64,000 nucleotides of DNA from Rahnella ecdela (GTDB lineage: Bacteria > Pseudomonadota > Gammaproteobacteria > Enterobacterales > Enterobacteriaceae), in NCBI RefSeq assembly GCF_019049625.1, contig NZ_JAFMOY010000130.1:248001-312000 (forward strand). The letters are read 5' to 3'. Of the stretch, positions 45,024 to 54,019 are shown in pieces. The stretch's first letter is position 1; every line of letters begins with the position of its first letter. Under the pieces are notes generated by a model. It saw nothing but the letters and a program-made list of their open reading frames with translations, was not told where the DNA came from and searched no databases. The position numbers and the translations under genes are program-made.

Positions 45024-47801
45024 TTACCGCATCGCGAATTTCGCGGCGTTCTGTCCTGCAAGGATACCGAAGATAATGATATCTGCAACGGCGTTGCCGC
45101 CGATACGGTTACCACCGTGGATACCCCCGACCACTTCGCCCGCCGCAAATGCGCCGCCGAGCACCTGTTGCTGCGCATCAAGCACGCAGGTTTCAGTGTT
45201 GATTGTCACGCCGCCCATCGTATGGTGTACGCCCGGCGCGATACGGATGGCGTAAAACGGCCCCTGATTGATCGGGTGGCGCAGCGCGGTACGGCGGCCA
45301 AACTCGGCGTCATCTTGTTTATCCACAGCCACGTTGTAGCTTTCGAGCGTGGCGAGGAAGGCGTCTGAGTTCATTTCCAGTTTAGCCGCCAGTTCGCGTG
45401 GCGAGTTGCCGCTGATCACAAACCCTTTAGCAATGTATTCGTCAGCCGCTTTGTTGTTCAGGCGAACCTGTTCATCAAACACCACGTAAGCAAATTTCTC
45501 CGGCAGCGCGATGATGTTCGCGGACACTTTGTCGCGGGTTTCCATTTCATTGAAGAAGCGTTTGCCCGCCTGACTGACCAGAATCGCACCACCGCCACGA
45601 ATAGCTTCGGAGATCAGATAAGATGTGGTCTGTTCCACGGTCGGGTGGATCTGAATTTCGCCCATATCGACGGTTCCTGCGCCGATGTTTTGCAAAATGG
45701 CGATACCGCTGCCAGTCGCGCCTTTATGGTTAGTGGTGACAAAGCCATCCAGCTCAGGGCGGTATTTCACGACCATATCGCGGTTGGCGCTGAAACCGCC
45801 GGTGGCGACAATCACGCTTTTCGCGTTAACCACCTGCACTTCGTTTTCATCATTGAGCAGATTCACGCCCTGAACCGCGCCTTCTGCATAACGGATTTCA
45901 GTCACAGAGGTGTCGAGCATCACGTCGATATTGCGTTTGTTGAGATTTTTCACCAGACCGCTTATCAGGAAGCCGCCCACTGCACTGCGGTCCGCCGGAC
46001 GGTGAGTACGGTCGATGCTCATCCCGCCGGTAATGGTGATATCGCTCAGTTCAATGTTGTGTGCTGCCAGCCATTCCACCGCCTGTGGCGCACGCTCAAT
46101 GAACTCTTTCAGCAACACGGTATTGTTTTTGAACTGGCCGCCTTTCAGGGTTTCCTGATAGAACAGTTCTTTACTGTCTTCAATACCTTTCAGCTTTTGG
46201 AAACGGGTTTCTGCGGCGTTCATACCAACCGACGCTTTAATGGTGTTACCGCCGATGGTCGACATTTTCTCGACGATCAGGACTTTCGCCCCTTCGTCAC
46301 ACGCCTGAATCGCTGCCGCCAGACCTGCACCGCCGCTGCCGACAACCACAACATCATAGTTCTGTGGCTCATTCAGGCTGCCGCCCTCTTCCAGCAACTG
46401 CGCTTTGCAGGATTTTGCGATGGCTTTGGACACCGCTTTTTTAACCGCTTCACTCTGTTCTGTCGCGCCGGTCACCGCATCCACGTGCGGGCTGTTGGCG
46501 TCCAGAATACGGGTACGGATAATTTCAAAACTGGTGGTGAATTCCACATCCAGATCTGCCCCCGCTTCCAGCGCGATATCGGCAATACGGTCGGTTTCCA
46601 GACTGACGCTTACCGCCAGCTCACGCGCAGGATCCTGCACTTTTTCCTGGAACACACCGGATTTGAATTTCTTCGAGGTCATGCTCATATCGCGGATCAT
46701 CGCGTCCACCAGCGAGAAGCGCCACAGCGGTTCAGGGATGGTCAGCGCTTCGCGTTGCGTGCTGTCGATAAACAGGTCGAGTTTCTGATCGGCAGCGATA
46801 CGGTCAGTCCAGTCCGGATAAGCGATACACGCTTTACCGATGGCGACCATGTCATAGCCGTGTTCCAGCGCCAGATCCGCATCAGATTTGTTGACGATAC
46901 CGCCCACGCCCATCACCGGGATTTTTGCCAGTGTGTCCGAACGCATCGCAACATATTTGTCGATCAGCGGCGTCGGATCCGTGGTATCGATAATGGAAGG
47001 TCGCAGCGAGTAACCGAGGGAGAAATGCAGGTAATCCAGACCGCGCGCCGCCAGCTGTTCCAGCAGATACATAGTGTCGGCAAAACGGATGCCCGGTTCT
47101 TCCAGCTCTTCCGGCGAGAAGCGGTAACCGATAATGAAAGAATCATCGGCGTATTTCTTCGCCATCTTATGTGTAATTTCGAGCACTTCCAGCGGGAAGC
47201 GGGCACGGTTTTCGCGGCTGCCGCCCCATTTATCGTCACGCTGGTTGGAATTCGGGGAGAAGAATTGCTGGATGAGATAGGTATTGGCACCGTGGATTTC
47301 TACACCGTCAAAACCGGCTTCAATCGCGCGACGCACGCCTTCGCCGAATTTGGCGATCATGCCGTCTACTTCTTCGGCGGTCAGTGCCACCGGTGTGGCG
47401 GCACCTTCACGCGGAGCCGCCAGCGCACTTGGCGCGACAGGCTGCTGGCCGCCAATCAGTTTCGGCTCGCTCATGCGCCCGCCGTGATAAATCTGTAATA
47501 CGGCTTTAGAACCCTGAGATTTCACAGCGGCGGCGATTTTCGCCAGTCCGTCTACTTTGGCGTCATTGTCGATACCGATAGCGCCAGGGAAAGCCAGGCC
47601 ACGGTCATCCACAAAACAGCATTCAACAATAACAGTCCCGATGCTGCCGGCGCGGGCGCGGTAATACTCGACCAGTTCGCCGGTCACGGTGCCGTCATAA
47701 AAGCCGGTGCAGGTGGTCATTGGCGCCATCAGAATGCGATTTTTCAGCACAGTACCATTGGGTAAAGTAAACGGGCTTAACAGCAGATCGTTGTTGCTCA
47801 T
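45024..47801 (-). CDS. Cytoplasmic NADH-type fumarate reductase with OYE, FMN-bind and Frd domains
   Basis: Fusion flavoprotein of 925 residues. Residues 1-360 form an old-yellow-enzyme TIM barrel that would take electrons from NAD(P)H (LQIYHGGRM and GVEIHGANTYLIQQFFSP are its FMN-site motifs). Residues about 375-460 form an FMN_bind domain with the flavinylation motif DAVTGATEQS, where Thr447 is the expected attachment point. Residues 480-925 form the FAD-binding fumarate reductase part (VVVGSGGAGLAAAIQA, the HGATGSG type NHKGATGSGIA and the C-terminal GGVHGGNRIGGNAVADII). No signal peptide, so it is cytoplasmic. This is the architecture of the NADH:fumarate oxidoreductase described in Klebsiella. 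It allows reoxidation of NADH with fumarate without quinones. ApbE follows in the same operon. Confidence 0.9.
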   Translation of the reverse strand: MSNNDLLLSPFTLPNGTVLKNRILMAPMTTCTGFYDGTVTGELVEYYRARAGSIGTVIVECCFVDDRGLAFPGAIGIDNDAKVDGLAKIAAAVKSQGSKAVLQIYHGGRMSEPKLIGGQQPVAPSALAAPREGAATPVALTAEEVDGMIAKFGEGVRRAIEAGFDGVEIHGANTYLIQQFFSPNSNQRDDKWGGSRENRARFPLEVLEITHKMAKKYADDSFIIGYRFSPEELEEPGIRFADTMYLLEQLAARGLDYLHFSLGYSLRPSIIDTTDPTPLIDKYVAMRSDTLAKIPVMGVGGIVNKSDADLALEHGYDMVAIGKACIAYPDWTDRIAADQKLDLFIDSTQREALTIPEPLWRFSLVDAMIRDMSMTSKKFKSGVFQEKVQDPARELAVSVSLETDRIADIALEAGADLDVEFTTSFEIIRTRILDANSPHVDAVTGATEQSEAVKKAVSKAIAKSCKAQLLEEGGSLNEPQNYDVVVVGSGGAGLAAAIQACDEGAKVLIVEKMSTIGGNTIKASVGMNAAETRFQKLKGIEDSKELFYQETLKGGQFKNNTVLLKEFIERAPQAVEWLAAHNIELSDITITGGMSIDRTHRPADRSAVGGFLISGLVKNLNKRNIDVMLDTSVTEIRYAEGAVQGVNLLNDENEVQVVNAKSVIVATGGFSANRDMVVKYRPELDGFVTTNHKGATGSGIAILQNIGAGTVDMGEIQIHPTVEQTTSYLISEAIRGGGAILVSQAGKRFFNEMETRDKVSANIIALPEKFAYVVFDEQVRLNNKAADEYIAKGFVISGNSPRELAAKLEMNSDAFLATLESYNVAVDKQDDAEFGRRTALRHPINQGPFYAIRIAPGVHHTMGGVTINTETCVLDAQQQVLGGAFAAGEVVGGIHGGNRIGGNAVADIIIFGILAGQNAAKFAMR

Positions 47802-48343
47802 AATAGTGACTCCAAACTTTAAGGTTTTAAATCTGAATTCGTCACCGGCGCGCTATTTTGTGAAGCGTGATGAAATGTTTATTTATTATTCGTTGTATTA
47901 TTTCAGAGCCGGAATCATGCTTATTAATATAGTTCTATTTTTACTTTCTAAACCTCTTACATTAGTTAATTAACTATTTATCTATTAACTTAATGCCTGT
48001 TAGATTAAAATTATGTTAACGGGTAAATTAAATAATCACATTACTGTAAACTCCCAGCGTAATTGTATTTAACTGATGAGAATATTATTACATCCTCCGG
48101 GCCTTATCCTTTTGCAGTTCACGAACTTCAGCCGCTGGCAAGTGGCGGAAGACGGCCAGAGGATCACTCGCTGTTGCAGCATCTTACTGTGAATGACTCT
48201 CATTTGGCCTACTCCGTTTTTGCTTATCTACTCCTCACAGACTCTGTGCAAGAGATAGCCGCCCCAAATCACGTCTTAATTAATCAGCAAAGCCTGCTCT
48301 TTTGTTTTATTCCATTTAAAAAACAATTCAGCCCCGTATTTTG

Positions 48344-48357
48344 TTGATCAAGATCAA
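48344..48357. promoter_or_regulatory. Perfect FNR box
   Basis: TTGATCAAGATCAA matches the FNR consensus TTGAT-N4-ATCAA at all ten fixed positions. Its centre lies at 48350.5, about 41.5 bases before a start expected from the -10 at 48382. Confidence 0.85.
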
Positions 48358-48381
48358 CAGTTAAAAATAGGGAAATCGCAT

Positions 48382-48393
48382 TATATAAACATT
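48382..48393 (+). promoter_or_regulatory. Likely -10 region and start of a class II FNR promoter
   Basis: TATATA at 48382-48387 would start transcription near 48393, putting the upstream FNR box at -41.5, the class II activation position. The transporter gene follows after a long leader of about 165 bases. Confidence 0.6.
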
Positions 48394-48559
48394 GCCTCCC
48401 TCTTACTGGGAATAAGAGTTACCTGACAAAAATAACAATAACGAGGCAATTAACATGCCACTATTGAATAACTAAAAAAATGATTAAGTAACTAAAAAAA
48501 CCAAACAACATTTTACCTATGCATCATCACAATATTCCTAACTACCTAAGATAAATATT

Positions 48560-50071
48560 ATGAGCGAAATAACAAAAACTGCGGTGAAAGAGCCAGCGAA
48601 AAAAGCCGAACCCGGCAAAAAAAATCGCTGGATCTTCTTGGCACTTCCGGTGCTGGTGTCCGTGCTATTGCTGCTGGTTCCGGTTCCTGCCGGGCTTGAA
48701 CCTTATGCATGGCATTTCTTCGCCATCTTCGTGGGCGTCATTGTTGGTCTGATCTTCGAGCCATTACCGGGTGCCGTTATCGGCCTCACCGGTGTGGTGA
48801 TTATCGCCCTGTTCAGCCAGTGGTTGTTGTTCAGCCCGGCTGAGCTGGCGGATCCTAAATTCAAAACCGCAGCACAGGCCTTTAAATGGGCGGTCAGTGG
48901 TTTTGGTAACTCAACCGTCTGGTTAATCTTCGGTGCGTTCATGTTTGCCGCCGGCTACGATAAAACCCAGTTTGGCCGCCGTCTGGCGCTGATCCTGGTG
49001 AAATATCTGGGTCGCCGCAGCCTGACGCTCGGTTACGCCATCACCTTTGCGGACCTGTTGCTGGCACCGTTCACGCCTTCCAACACTGCGCGCAGCGGCG
49101 GCACAATATACCCGATCATTGCTAACCTGCCCCCGTTGTACGGCTCAAAACCTAACGACCCGAGTGCCCGTAAAATCGGTTCTTATCTGATGTGGGTGGC
49201 GATCACCGCAGCCTGTATCACCAGTTCCATGTTCCTTTCCGCACTGGCACCTAACCTGCTGGCGCTGGGCATCGTGAACAGCGTAACCGGTATCAACATT
49301 TCGTGGGGCACGTGGTTCATCGCCTTCCTGCCGGTCGGTCTGTTACTTCTGCTGACCATGCCGCTGCTGGCGTACTGGTTCTATCCGCCGGAAGTGAAAA
49401 TCAATGACGAAGTGCCGCGCTGGGCGACCGCTGAGCTGGCGAAACTGGGCAAAATGTCCCGTCATGAAATTCTGCTGCTGGTCTTCGTGTGCTGTGCGCT
49501 GGCGATGTGGATTTTCGCTGCAAGCTTCATTGAACCGGCGATGGCCGCTCTGCTGGTTGTGGTGCTGATGCTGTGGACCGGTGTTCTGAACTGGAACGAT
49601 ATCACCAGCAACAAACCAGCCTGGAACACCTTTGCCTGGTTCGCCACGCTGGTGGCACTGGCTGACGGCTTGTCCCGCACCGGTTTCATCGCATGGCTGG
49701 GTAAAGAAGGCGCTGCGCTGATGGGCGGAATCTCCCCGGGTGCGGCGACCATTGCCCTGCTGCTGGCGTTCTACCTGCTGCATTACCTGTTTGCCAGCAC
49801 CACGGCGCACACCACCGCGCTTTTACCGGCTATGCTGACTATTGGTGCCGCCATTCCGGGTATTAATATGCAGGTATTCTGCCTGCTGATGGTGACCTCT
49901 CTGGGTGTAATGGGGATCATCACGCCATACGGTACCGGCCCAAGCCCGATTTATTACGGCAGCGGTTATCTGCCAACCAAAGATTACTGGCGTCTCGGAA
50001 CTATCTTTGGTGCCATCTTCCTGATTGCTTTACTGGTGATCGGTTATCCGTGGATGATGATGATGTTCTGA
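48560..50071 (+). CDS. DASS-family dicarboxylate/citrate transporter (CitT/TtdT-like)
   Basis: Inner-membrane transporter of 503 residues with about 12 hydrophobic segments. The divalent anion:sodium symporter family motifs are present: LLAPFTPSNTARSGGTIYPII (SNT motif) and the second repeat LFASTTAHTTALLPAML with ITPYGTGPSPIYYGSGYL. This form is closest to the E. coli antiporters CitT and TtdT, which exchange citrate or tartrate for succinate. Exchange of fumarate, malate or tartrate for succinate fits the module: import of the acceptor, export of the product. The FNR promoter suggests anaerobic expression. The exact substrate is not decided by the sequence. Confidence 0.9.
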   Translation: MSEITKTAVKEPAKKAEPGKKNRWIFLALPVLVSVLLLLVPVPAGLEPYAWHFFAIFVGVIVGLIFEPLPGAVIGLTGVVIIALFSQWLLFSPAELADPKFKTAAQAFKWAVSGFGNSTVWLIFGAFMFAAGYDKTQFGRRLALILVKYLGRRSLTLGYAITFADLLLAPFTPSNTARSGGTIYPIIANLPPLYGSKPNDPSARKIGSYLMWVAITAACITSSMFLSALAPNLLALGIVNSVTGINISWGTWFIAFLPVGLLLLLTMPLLAYWFYPPEVKINDEVPRWATAELAKLGKMSRHEILLLVFVCCALAMWIFAASFIEPAMAALLVVVLMLWTGVLNWNDITSNKPAWNTFAWFATLVALADGLSRTGFIAWLGKEGAALMGGISPGAATIALLLAFYLLHYLFASTTAHTTALLPAMLTIGAAIPGINMQVFCLLMVTSLGVMGIITPYGTGPSPIYYGSGYLPTKDYWRLGTIFGAIFLIALLVIGYPWMMMMF

Positions 50072-50261
50072 TTGTGGCGATAAAATCACCCACAAAGCAT
50101 TAACAGAGCATTTACTGAAATAAAACATAGAAACCCCGTTGCCAGCCTGTGTACTTGGCTGGCAACATACAGAACGAATATAAACGTCGCCCCGAATACC
50201 TCTGCAATACCGAGTCAACAGTCCCGTCCGTGGCGGCAAAAACGGAAAAAGTGAGAAAACA

Positions 50262-51908
50262 ATGTCGAACAAACCGTTCTATTATCAAAATCCCTTCCCC
50301 GTTTCTAAAGATGACACCGAATATTACCTGCTGACCAAAGATCACGTTTCTGTCAGCAATTTTGACGGCGAAGAAGTATTAAAAGTGGAACCCCAGGCGC
50401 TGACTCTTCTGGCACAGCAGGCGTTCCACGATGCCTCTTTCATGCTGCGCCCTGCGCATCAGCAACAAGTGGCGTCCATTCTTCACGACCCTGAATCGAG
50501 CGAAAACGACAAATATGTTGCGCTGCAATTCCTGCGCAACTCTGAAATCGCGGCCAAAGGCATTCTGCCAACCTGTCAGGACACCGGCACCGCGATCATC
50601 ATGGGCAAAAAAGGCCAGCGCGTGTGGACCGGCGGCGGCGACGAAGCCAGCCTGTCTCAGGGCGTGTACAACACCTTCATTGAAGATAACCTGCGCTATT
50701 CTCAGAATGCCGCGCTGGATATGTATAAAGAAGTGAATACCGGCACCAACCTGCCTGCACAAATCGACCTCTACAGCGTGGACGGCGACGAGTATAAATT
50801 CCTGTGCATCGCCAAAGGCGGCGGTTCTGCCAACAAAACCTACCTGTATCAGGAAACCAAAGCGCTGATCACACCGGCTAAGCTGAAAGATTATCTGGTT
50901 GAGAAAATGCGCACGCTGGGCACCGCTGCCTGTCCGCCGTACCACATCGCGTTCGTCATTGGCGGGACTTCCGCTGAGGCGACGCTGAAAACCGTGAAAC
51001 TGGCTTCCACCCATTACTACGACGGTCTGCCTACAGAAGGTAACGAACACGGTCAGGCGTTCCGCGATGTAAATCTGGAACAGGAATTGCTGGTCGAGGC
51101 CAACAACCTCGGTCTGGGCGCACAGTTCGGTGGCAAATACTTTGCCCACGATATCCGCGTCGTGCGTCTGCCACGTCACGGCGCGTCATGTCCGGTCGGT
51201 ATGGGCGTTTCGTGCTCCGCAGACCGTAACATCAAAGCCAAAATCAACCGCGACGGTATCTGGATCGAAAAACTGGAAGAAAATCCGGGCAAGTACATTC
51301 CTGAAGCATTGCGTCAGCAGGGCGAAGCCGGTGTGGTGAAGGTTGACCTGAACCGTCCGATGAAAGAAATCCTCGCACAGCTTTCTGAATATCCGGTGTC
51401 TACCCGCCTGTCCCTGAGCGGTACGATCATCGTGGGCCGTGACATCGCGCACGCCAAACTGAAAGAGCGTCTGGATAACGGCGAAGGTTTGCCGCAGTAC
51501 ATCAAAGATCACCCGATCTACTACGCAGGTCCGGCGAAAACGCCTGAAGGTTATGCTTCCGGATCTCTGGGACCGACCACCGCAGGACGCATGGATTCCT
51601 ATGTGGATCTTCTGCAATCCAACGGCGGCAGCATGATCATGCTGGCCAAAGGCAACCGCAGCCAGCAAGTCACCGACGCGTGCCACAAACACGGTGGTTT
51701 CTATCTGGGCAGTATCGGCGGCCCGGCAGCGGTTCTGGCTCAGCAAAGCATCAAGAGCCTGGAATGCGTGGAATATCCTGAACTGGGTATGGAAGCCATC
51801 TGGAAAATCGAAGTCGAAGACTTCCCGGCGTTCATCCTGGTGGATGACAAAGGCAACGATTTCTTCCAGCAAATCCATGCCAGCACCTGCGCAAAATGCG
51901 TGAAGTAA
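50262..51908 (+). CDS. Class I fumarate hydratase (iron-sulfur)
   Basis: Interconverts fumarate and malate. The 548-residue product has the two-domain structure of the oxygen-sensitive FumA/FumB enzymes: an N-terminal part with [17 protein letters not shown], the [15 protein letters not shown] and [17 protein letters not shown] segments that supply the three Cys of the 4Fe-4S cluster, and a C-terminal beta part with [28 protein letters not shown]. It follows the DASS transporter by 190 bases on the same strand, so the two may form one anaerobic transcript. Malate taken up could be converted into fumarate for the neighbouring reductase. FumA and FumB cannot be told apart by sequence alone. Confidence 0.95.
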   Translation: MSNKPFYYQNPFPVSKDDTEYYLLTKDHVSVSNFDGEEVLKVEPQALTLLAQQAFHDASFMLRPAHQQQVASILHDPESSENDKYVALQFLRNSEIAAKGILPTCQDTGTAIIMGKKGQRVWTGGGDEASLSQGVYNTFIEDNLRYSQNAALDMYKEVNTGTNLPAQIDLYSVDGDEYKFLCIAKGGGSANKTYLYQETKALITPAKLKDYLVEKMRTLGTAACPPYHIAFVIGGTSAEATLKTVKLASTHYYDGLPTEGNEHGQAFRDVNLEQELLVEANNLGLGAQFGGKYFAHDIRVVRLPRHGASCPVGMGVSCSADRNIKAKINRDGIWIEKLEENPGKYIPEALRQQGEAGVVKVDLNRPMKEILAQLSEYPVSTRLSLSGTIIVGRDIAHAKLKERLDNGEGLPQYIKDHPIYYAGPAKTPEGYASGSLGPTTAGRMDSYVDLLQSNGGSMIMLAKGNRSQQVTDACHKHGGFYLGSIGGPAAVLAQQSIKSLECVEYPELGMEAIWKIEVEDFPAFILVDDKGNDFFQQIHASTCAKCVK

Positions 51909-51925
51909 GCATTCCCTGAAAGACA

Positions 51926-51957
51926 AAAGGCCTGCCAGAAATGGCGGGCCTTTTTTT
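51926..51957 (+). terminator. Rho-independent terminator after fumarase
   Basis: AGGCCTGCC and GGCGGGCCT with a run of seven T make a strong hairpin directly after the stop codon. Confidence 0.85.
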
Positions 51958-52001
51958 CGGGCAATAAATCCGTGCTGCGGTAGTAACGCTTTAACGAATG
52001 G

Positions 52002-52328
52002 TCACTCGCTCAAAGCATCCTGCGCTGCTTTAAGTTCCTGCTTCGCGCTTTCATGCTTAGCCTGCTGCCTGGCAATTTTCTTAGCGCTGCCGCTCGCCTG
52101 GGCTTCGCGCAGATCGGCTTCGCGCTCTGTCACCTTGCTCTGCTTCTCTCGCACCTTTTCCTGACGCTCTGCGGTCAGGTTGGCATTCGTGCAATGCTCT
52201 TCAATTTCACTCAGGGCTTTTTTGAGCCCGCTTGTTTGCGCGCTGTTGCCGTGAGCTTCAGCATATTCAATTTGCTGCGTCACCAAAAGCACGGTTAAAT
52301 TTTTGCCATTGTTGGCGCAGCTGCACAC
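52002..52328 (-). pseudogene. DUF1090 (YqjC-like) protein, probable frameshift at signal peptide
   Basis: The mature part of a DUF1090 protein is clear: IEYAEAHGNSAQTSGLKKALSEIEEHCTNANLTAERQEKVREKQSKV and a highly charged helical tail, about 85 residues. The N-terminus lacks the usual signal peptide. A suitable hydrophobic segment (MWTILMLMALIIPTSV) is encoded just upstream from 52371, but in another frame, one base off. Either a frameshift mutation has split the gene or the read carries an error. DUF1090 proteins are small periplasmic proteins of unknown function. Confidence 0.65.
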
Positions 52329-52505
52329 TCGTGGGAATAATCAGAGCCATCAGCATCAGGATGGTCCACATCAACAAGCTGCGTCTTATCACTGGAACGG
52401 TCACGCAAAGATCCTCTGGTTTATCGGATGAAAAGCCTGACCATACTGGCAGGAGGGTTGCCTCCTTGCTAGCCTGTGTTTTGGTTCTGATGGCCCCAAA
52501 CGTCG

Positions 52506-53279
52506 TTATAGCTCCGCTTTGCCCGGATTATCAAATCCGACGCGCCCGACAAACGGCAGGCGCAGCGCCGGGTTTTTCACATCAATACCCAGATTAAGCC
52601 CCAGCACGTTGACTTCCAGGCCTTCTTCCACGCCAAGCGTGACGCCGAGAACGCCGAGGAATGACACCTGAACACCACGTCCCGAAGGCGGCAAACCAAT
52701 CGGATTGGTGATCCCCCGGTAATCTTTACCAATCGCATTCGACGGCATATCCAGTTCAAGTTCCGGCACTTCACGGCCAATATGCGCCATAAACGTATTA
52801 CTGTTTGGCCCCGGCCAGGCGTGATAAGTATGCGGATAAGGATAGCTTTTAATGGCGGCTTCTATTTTTGGGATCATCAATTGCGCCTGTGCGCCACGGT
52901 GATCAACCAACACTCTTGGCTGCGAACCAAACCAGTAGCCATCGGGAATGGCGTAATTGCGGCGAACCACGTTGGTACTGCCCCAGCTAATAACGTCATA
53001 ACGGGTAAACTCAGTTTCCCCTTCCCGCTTAAAAATAATCCACGGATGCACGGCGACCAGCCCGCGCCAGCCATAAGTCGGTGCGGCATAAATCTGCACA
53101 ATGGCGGTACTTTTGAGTTTTGCCGGATCCGGTGCGATCCCGGCGGAATCCCGTCGCGCCGTAGACCAGCTTTGCCCTGCGGGTTCTTCACGGGTCTGCG
53201 AGGCTTTGGCGTAGCTGTATCCGAAAGACAGCAGTAAAACGAGGACAAACCCGAGGCTAAACCATTTAAAGGCGATCAT
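52506..53279 (-). CDS. DUF3750 protein with N-terminal membrane segment
   Basis: Protein of 257 residues. A hydrophobic N-terminus (WFSLGFVLVLLLSFGYSYA) is a membrane anchor or signal peptide, and the mature part contains the DUF3750 core: VQIYAAPTYGWRGLVAVHPWIIFKRE, YHAWPGPNSNTFMAHIGREVPELELDMPSNAIGKDY and a final part rich in Gly and Leu (GVLGVTLGVEEGLEVNVLGLNLGIDV). The His-Trp-Pro-Gly-Pro-Asn-Ser-Asn-Thr stretch looks catalytic, but no activity is known. The start at 53279 has GGGAT upstream. Confidence 0.75.
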   Translation of the reverse strand: MIAFKWFSLGFVLVLLLSFGYSYAKASQTREEPAGQSWSTARRDSAGIAPDPAKLKSTAIVQIYAAPTYGWRGLVAVHPWIIFKREGETEFTRYDVISWGSTNVVRRNYAIPDGYWFGSQPRVLVDHRGAQAQLMIPKIEAAIKSYPYPHTYHAWPGPNSNTFMAHIGREVPELELDMPSNAIGKDYRGITNPIGLPPSGRGVQVSFLGVLGVTLGVEEGLEVNVLGLNLGIDVKNPALRLPFVGRVGFDNPGKAEL

Positions 53280-53478
53280 GCTTTTTATCCCTTTACACTC
53301 TGTATGAGCGAACAACAATACTTCACGTGTGACAGGGATGACAATAAAAATGCGGGAAGGCGATTGCGCAGTGAATTAGAAAAAAGCACGACGATATTCT
53401 TAATTACCCTTCTCCATGCCAATATACTGACAGAAATATTCTGCCAGTATATTTTGATGGGCAAATTCACAAGTAAAA

Positions 53479-53712
53479 CTAAAGGATCACAGAGCTGACA
53501 TTTACCCGTTCATGCGGATTACCACGAACACTGGCGTCGTAAGTGATCTCAACAAATTGTGCCCCCCGGAGAGTGCCCAGGACATTAGTACAGGAATATT
53601 GAATATTCCCACCCTGCAGGCCTGTGATAACGACATTCATAGGTTGTGCTGTCATCTGATGTATTTGATTTGCCCCATGTGCTGAAGCCTGAACCAGTGT
53701 GATTGTTGTCAT
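53479..53712 (-). CDS. Small protein of unknown function divergent from hlyE
   Basis: Open frame of 77 residues with a good AGGTAGG-type ribosome site before the ATG. The product has no signal peptide and a moderately hydrophobic beta-like middle (MNVVITGLQGGNIQYSCTNVLGTL). I do not recognise the family. It faces hlyE across about 300 bases, so a shared regulation is possible. Confidence 0.5.
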   Translation of the reverse strand: MTTITLVQASAHGANQIHQMTAQPMNVVITGLQGGNIQYSCTNVLGTLRGAQFVEITYDASVRGNPHERVNVSSVIL

Positions 53713-54019
53713 GAGAAACCTACCTTATTGAGTAACCAGATAAAATCACCCTGCCTGCTGGCAGGAAATATTTAAACCGGGCATTACGAAAAGCCATTTA
53801 ACGTATATCTTCGCATAACAAATAAATCAAACGGCCAGATGGCCTATACCAGATAACTTTCCAAGTGAATTCATAAAAATAGGGTTAATTTAATTATTTC
53901 CGGTTTGAAAATAGCGAAAATAAAATAACCAATTAAATAACGACACTATAATTTTCATGTCACTCATCCGGTGGCCTGATTTATTTATTCATCCCTGTTA
54001 TCACAGCATGAGGTGTTAT
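53713..54019. other. AT-rich promoter region of hlyE
   Basis: About 300 bases between the small gene and hlyE, strongly AT-rich. A short palindrome GGCCAGATGGCC lies at 53833. No FNR or CRP site like that of E. coli hlyE could be recognised. H-NS type silencing would fit the composition. Confidence 0.4.

Larger units (their letters stand above)
47802..48559. other. Long AT-rich regulatory region of the fumarate module
   Basis: About 760 bases between the divergent reductase and transporter genes. The left half (47870-48060) is very AT-rich with many TTAA/TTAAT blocks, the kind of sequence in which DcuR and FNR-controlled promoters lie. The right half holds a perfect FNR box and a matching -10 (separate entries). 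An open frame of 94 codons at 48063-48347 has no ribosome site and no family resemblance, and is not called as a gene. Confidence 0.6.

Noticed and set aside
45645-47498. 617-codon open frame on the plus strand
   Set aside because: It runs antisense to the whole fumarate reductase gene, has no ribosome site and a composition typical of a mirrored GC-rich gene.
48063-48347. 94-codon frame in the long intergenic region
   Set aside because: No ribosome site, no family features, and it ends at the FNR promoter region.
50379-51926. Long minus-strand frames opposite the fumarase gene
   Set aside because: Antisense shadows; the plus-strand gene is certain.
53833-53844. Palindrome GGCCAGATGGCC upstream of hlyE as an operator
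   Set aside because: Single short copy with no known matching regulator; may be chance.
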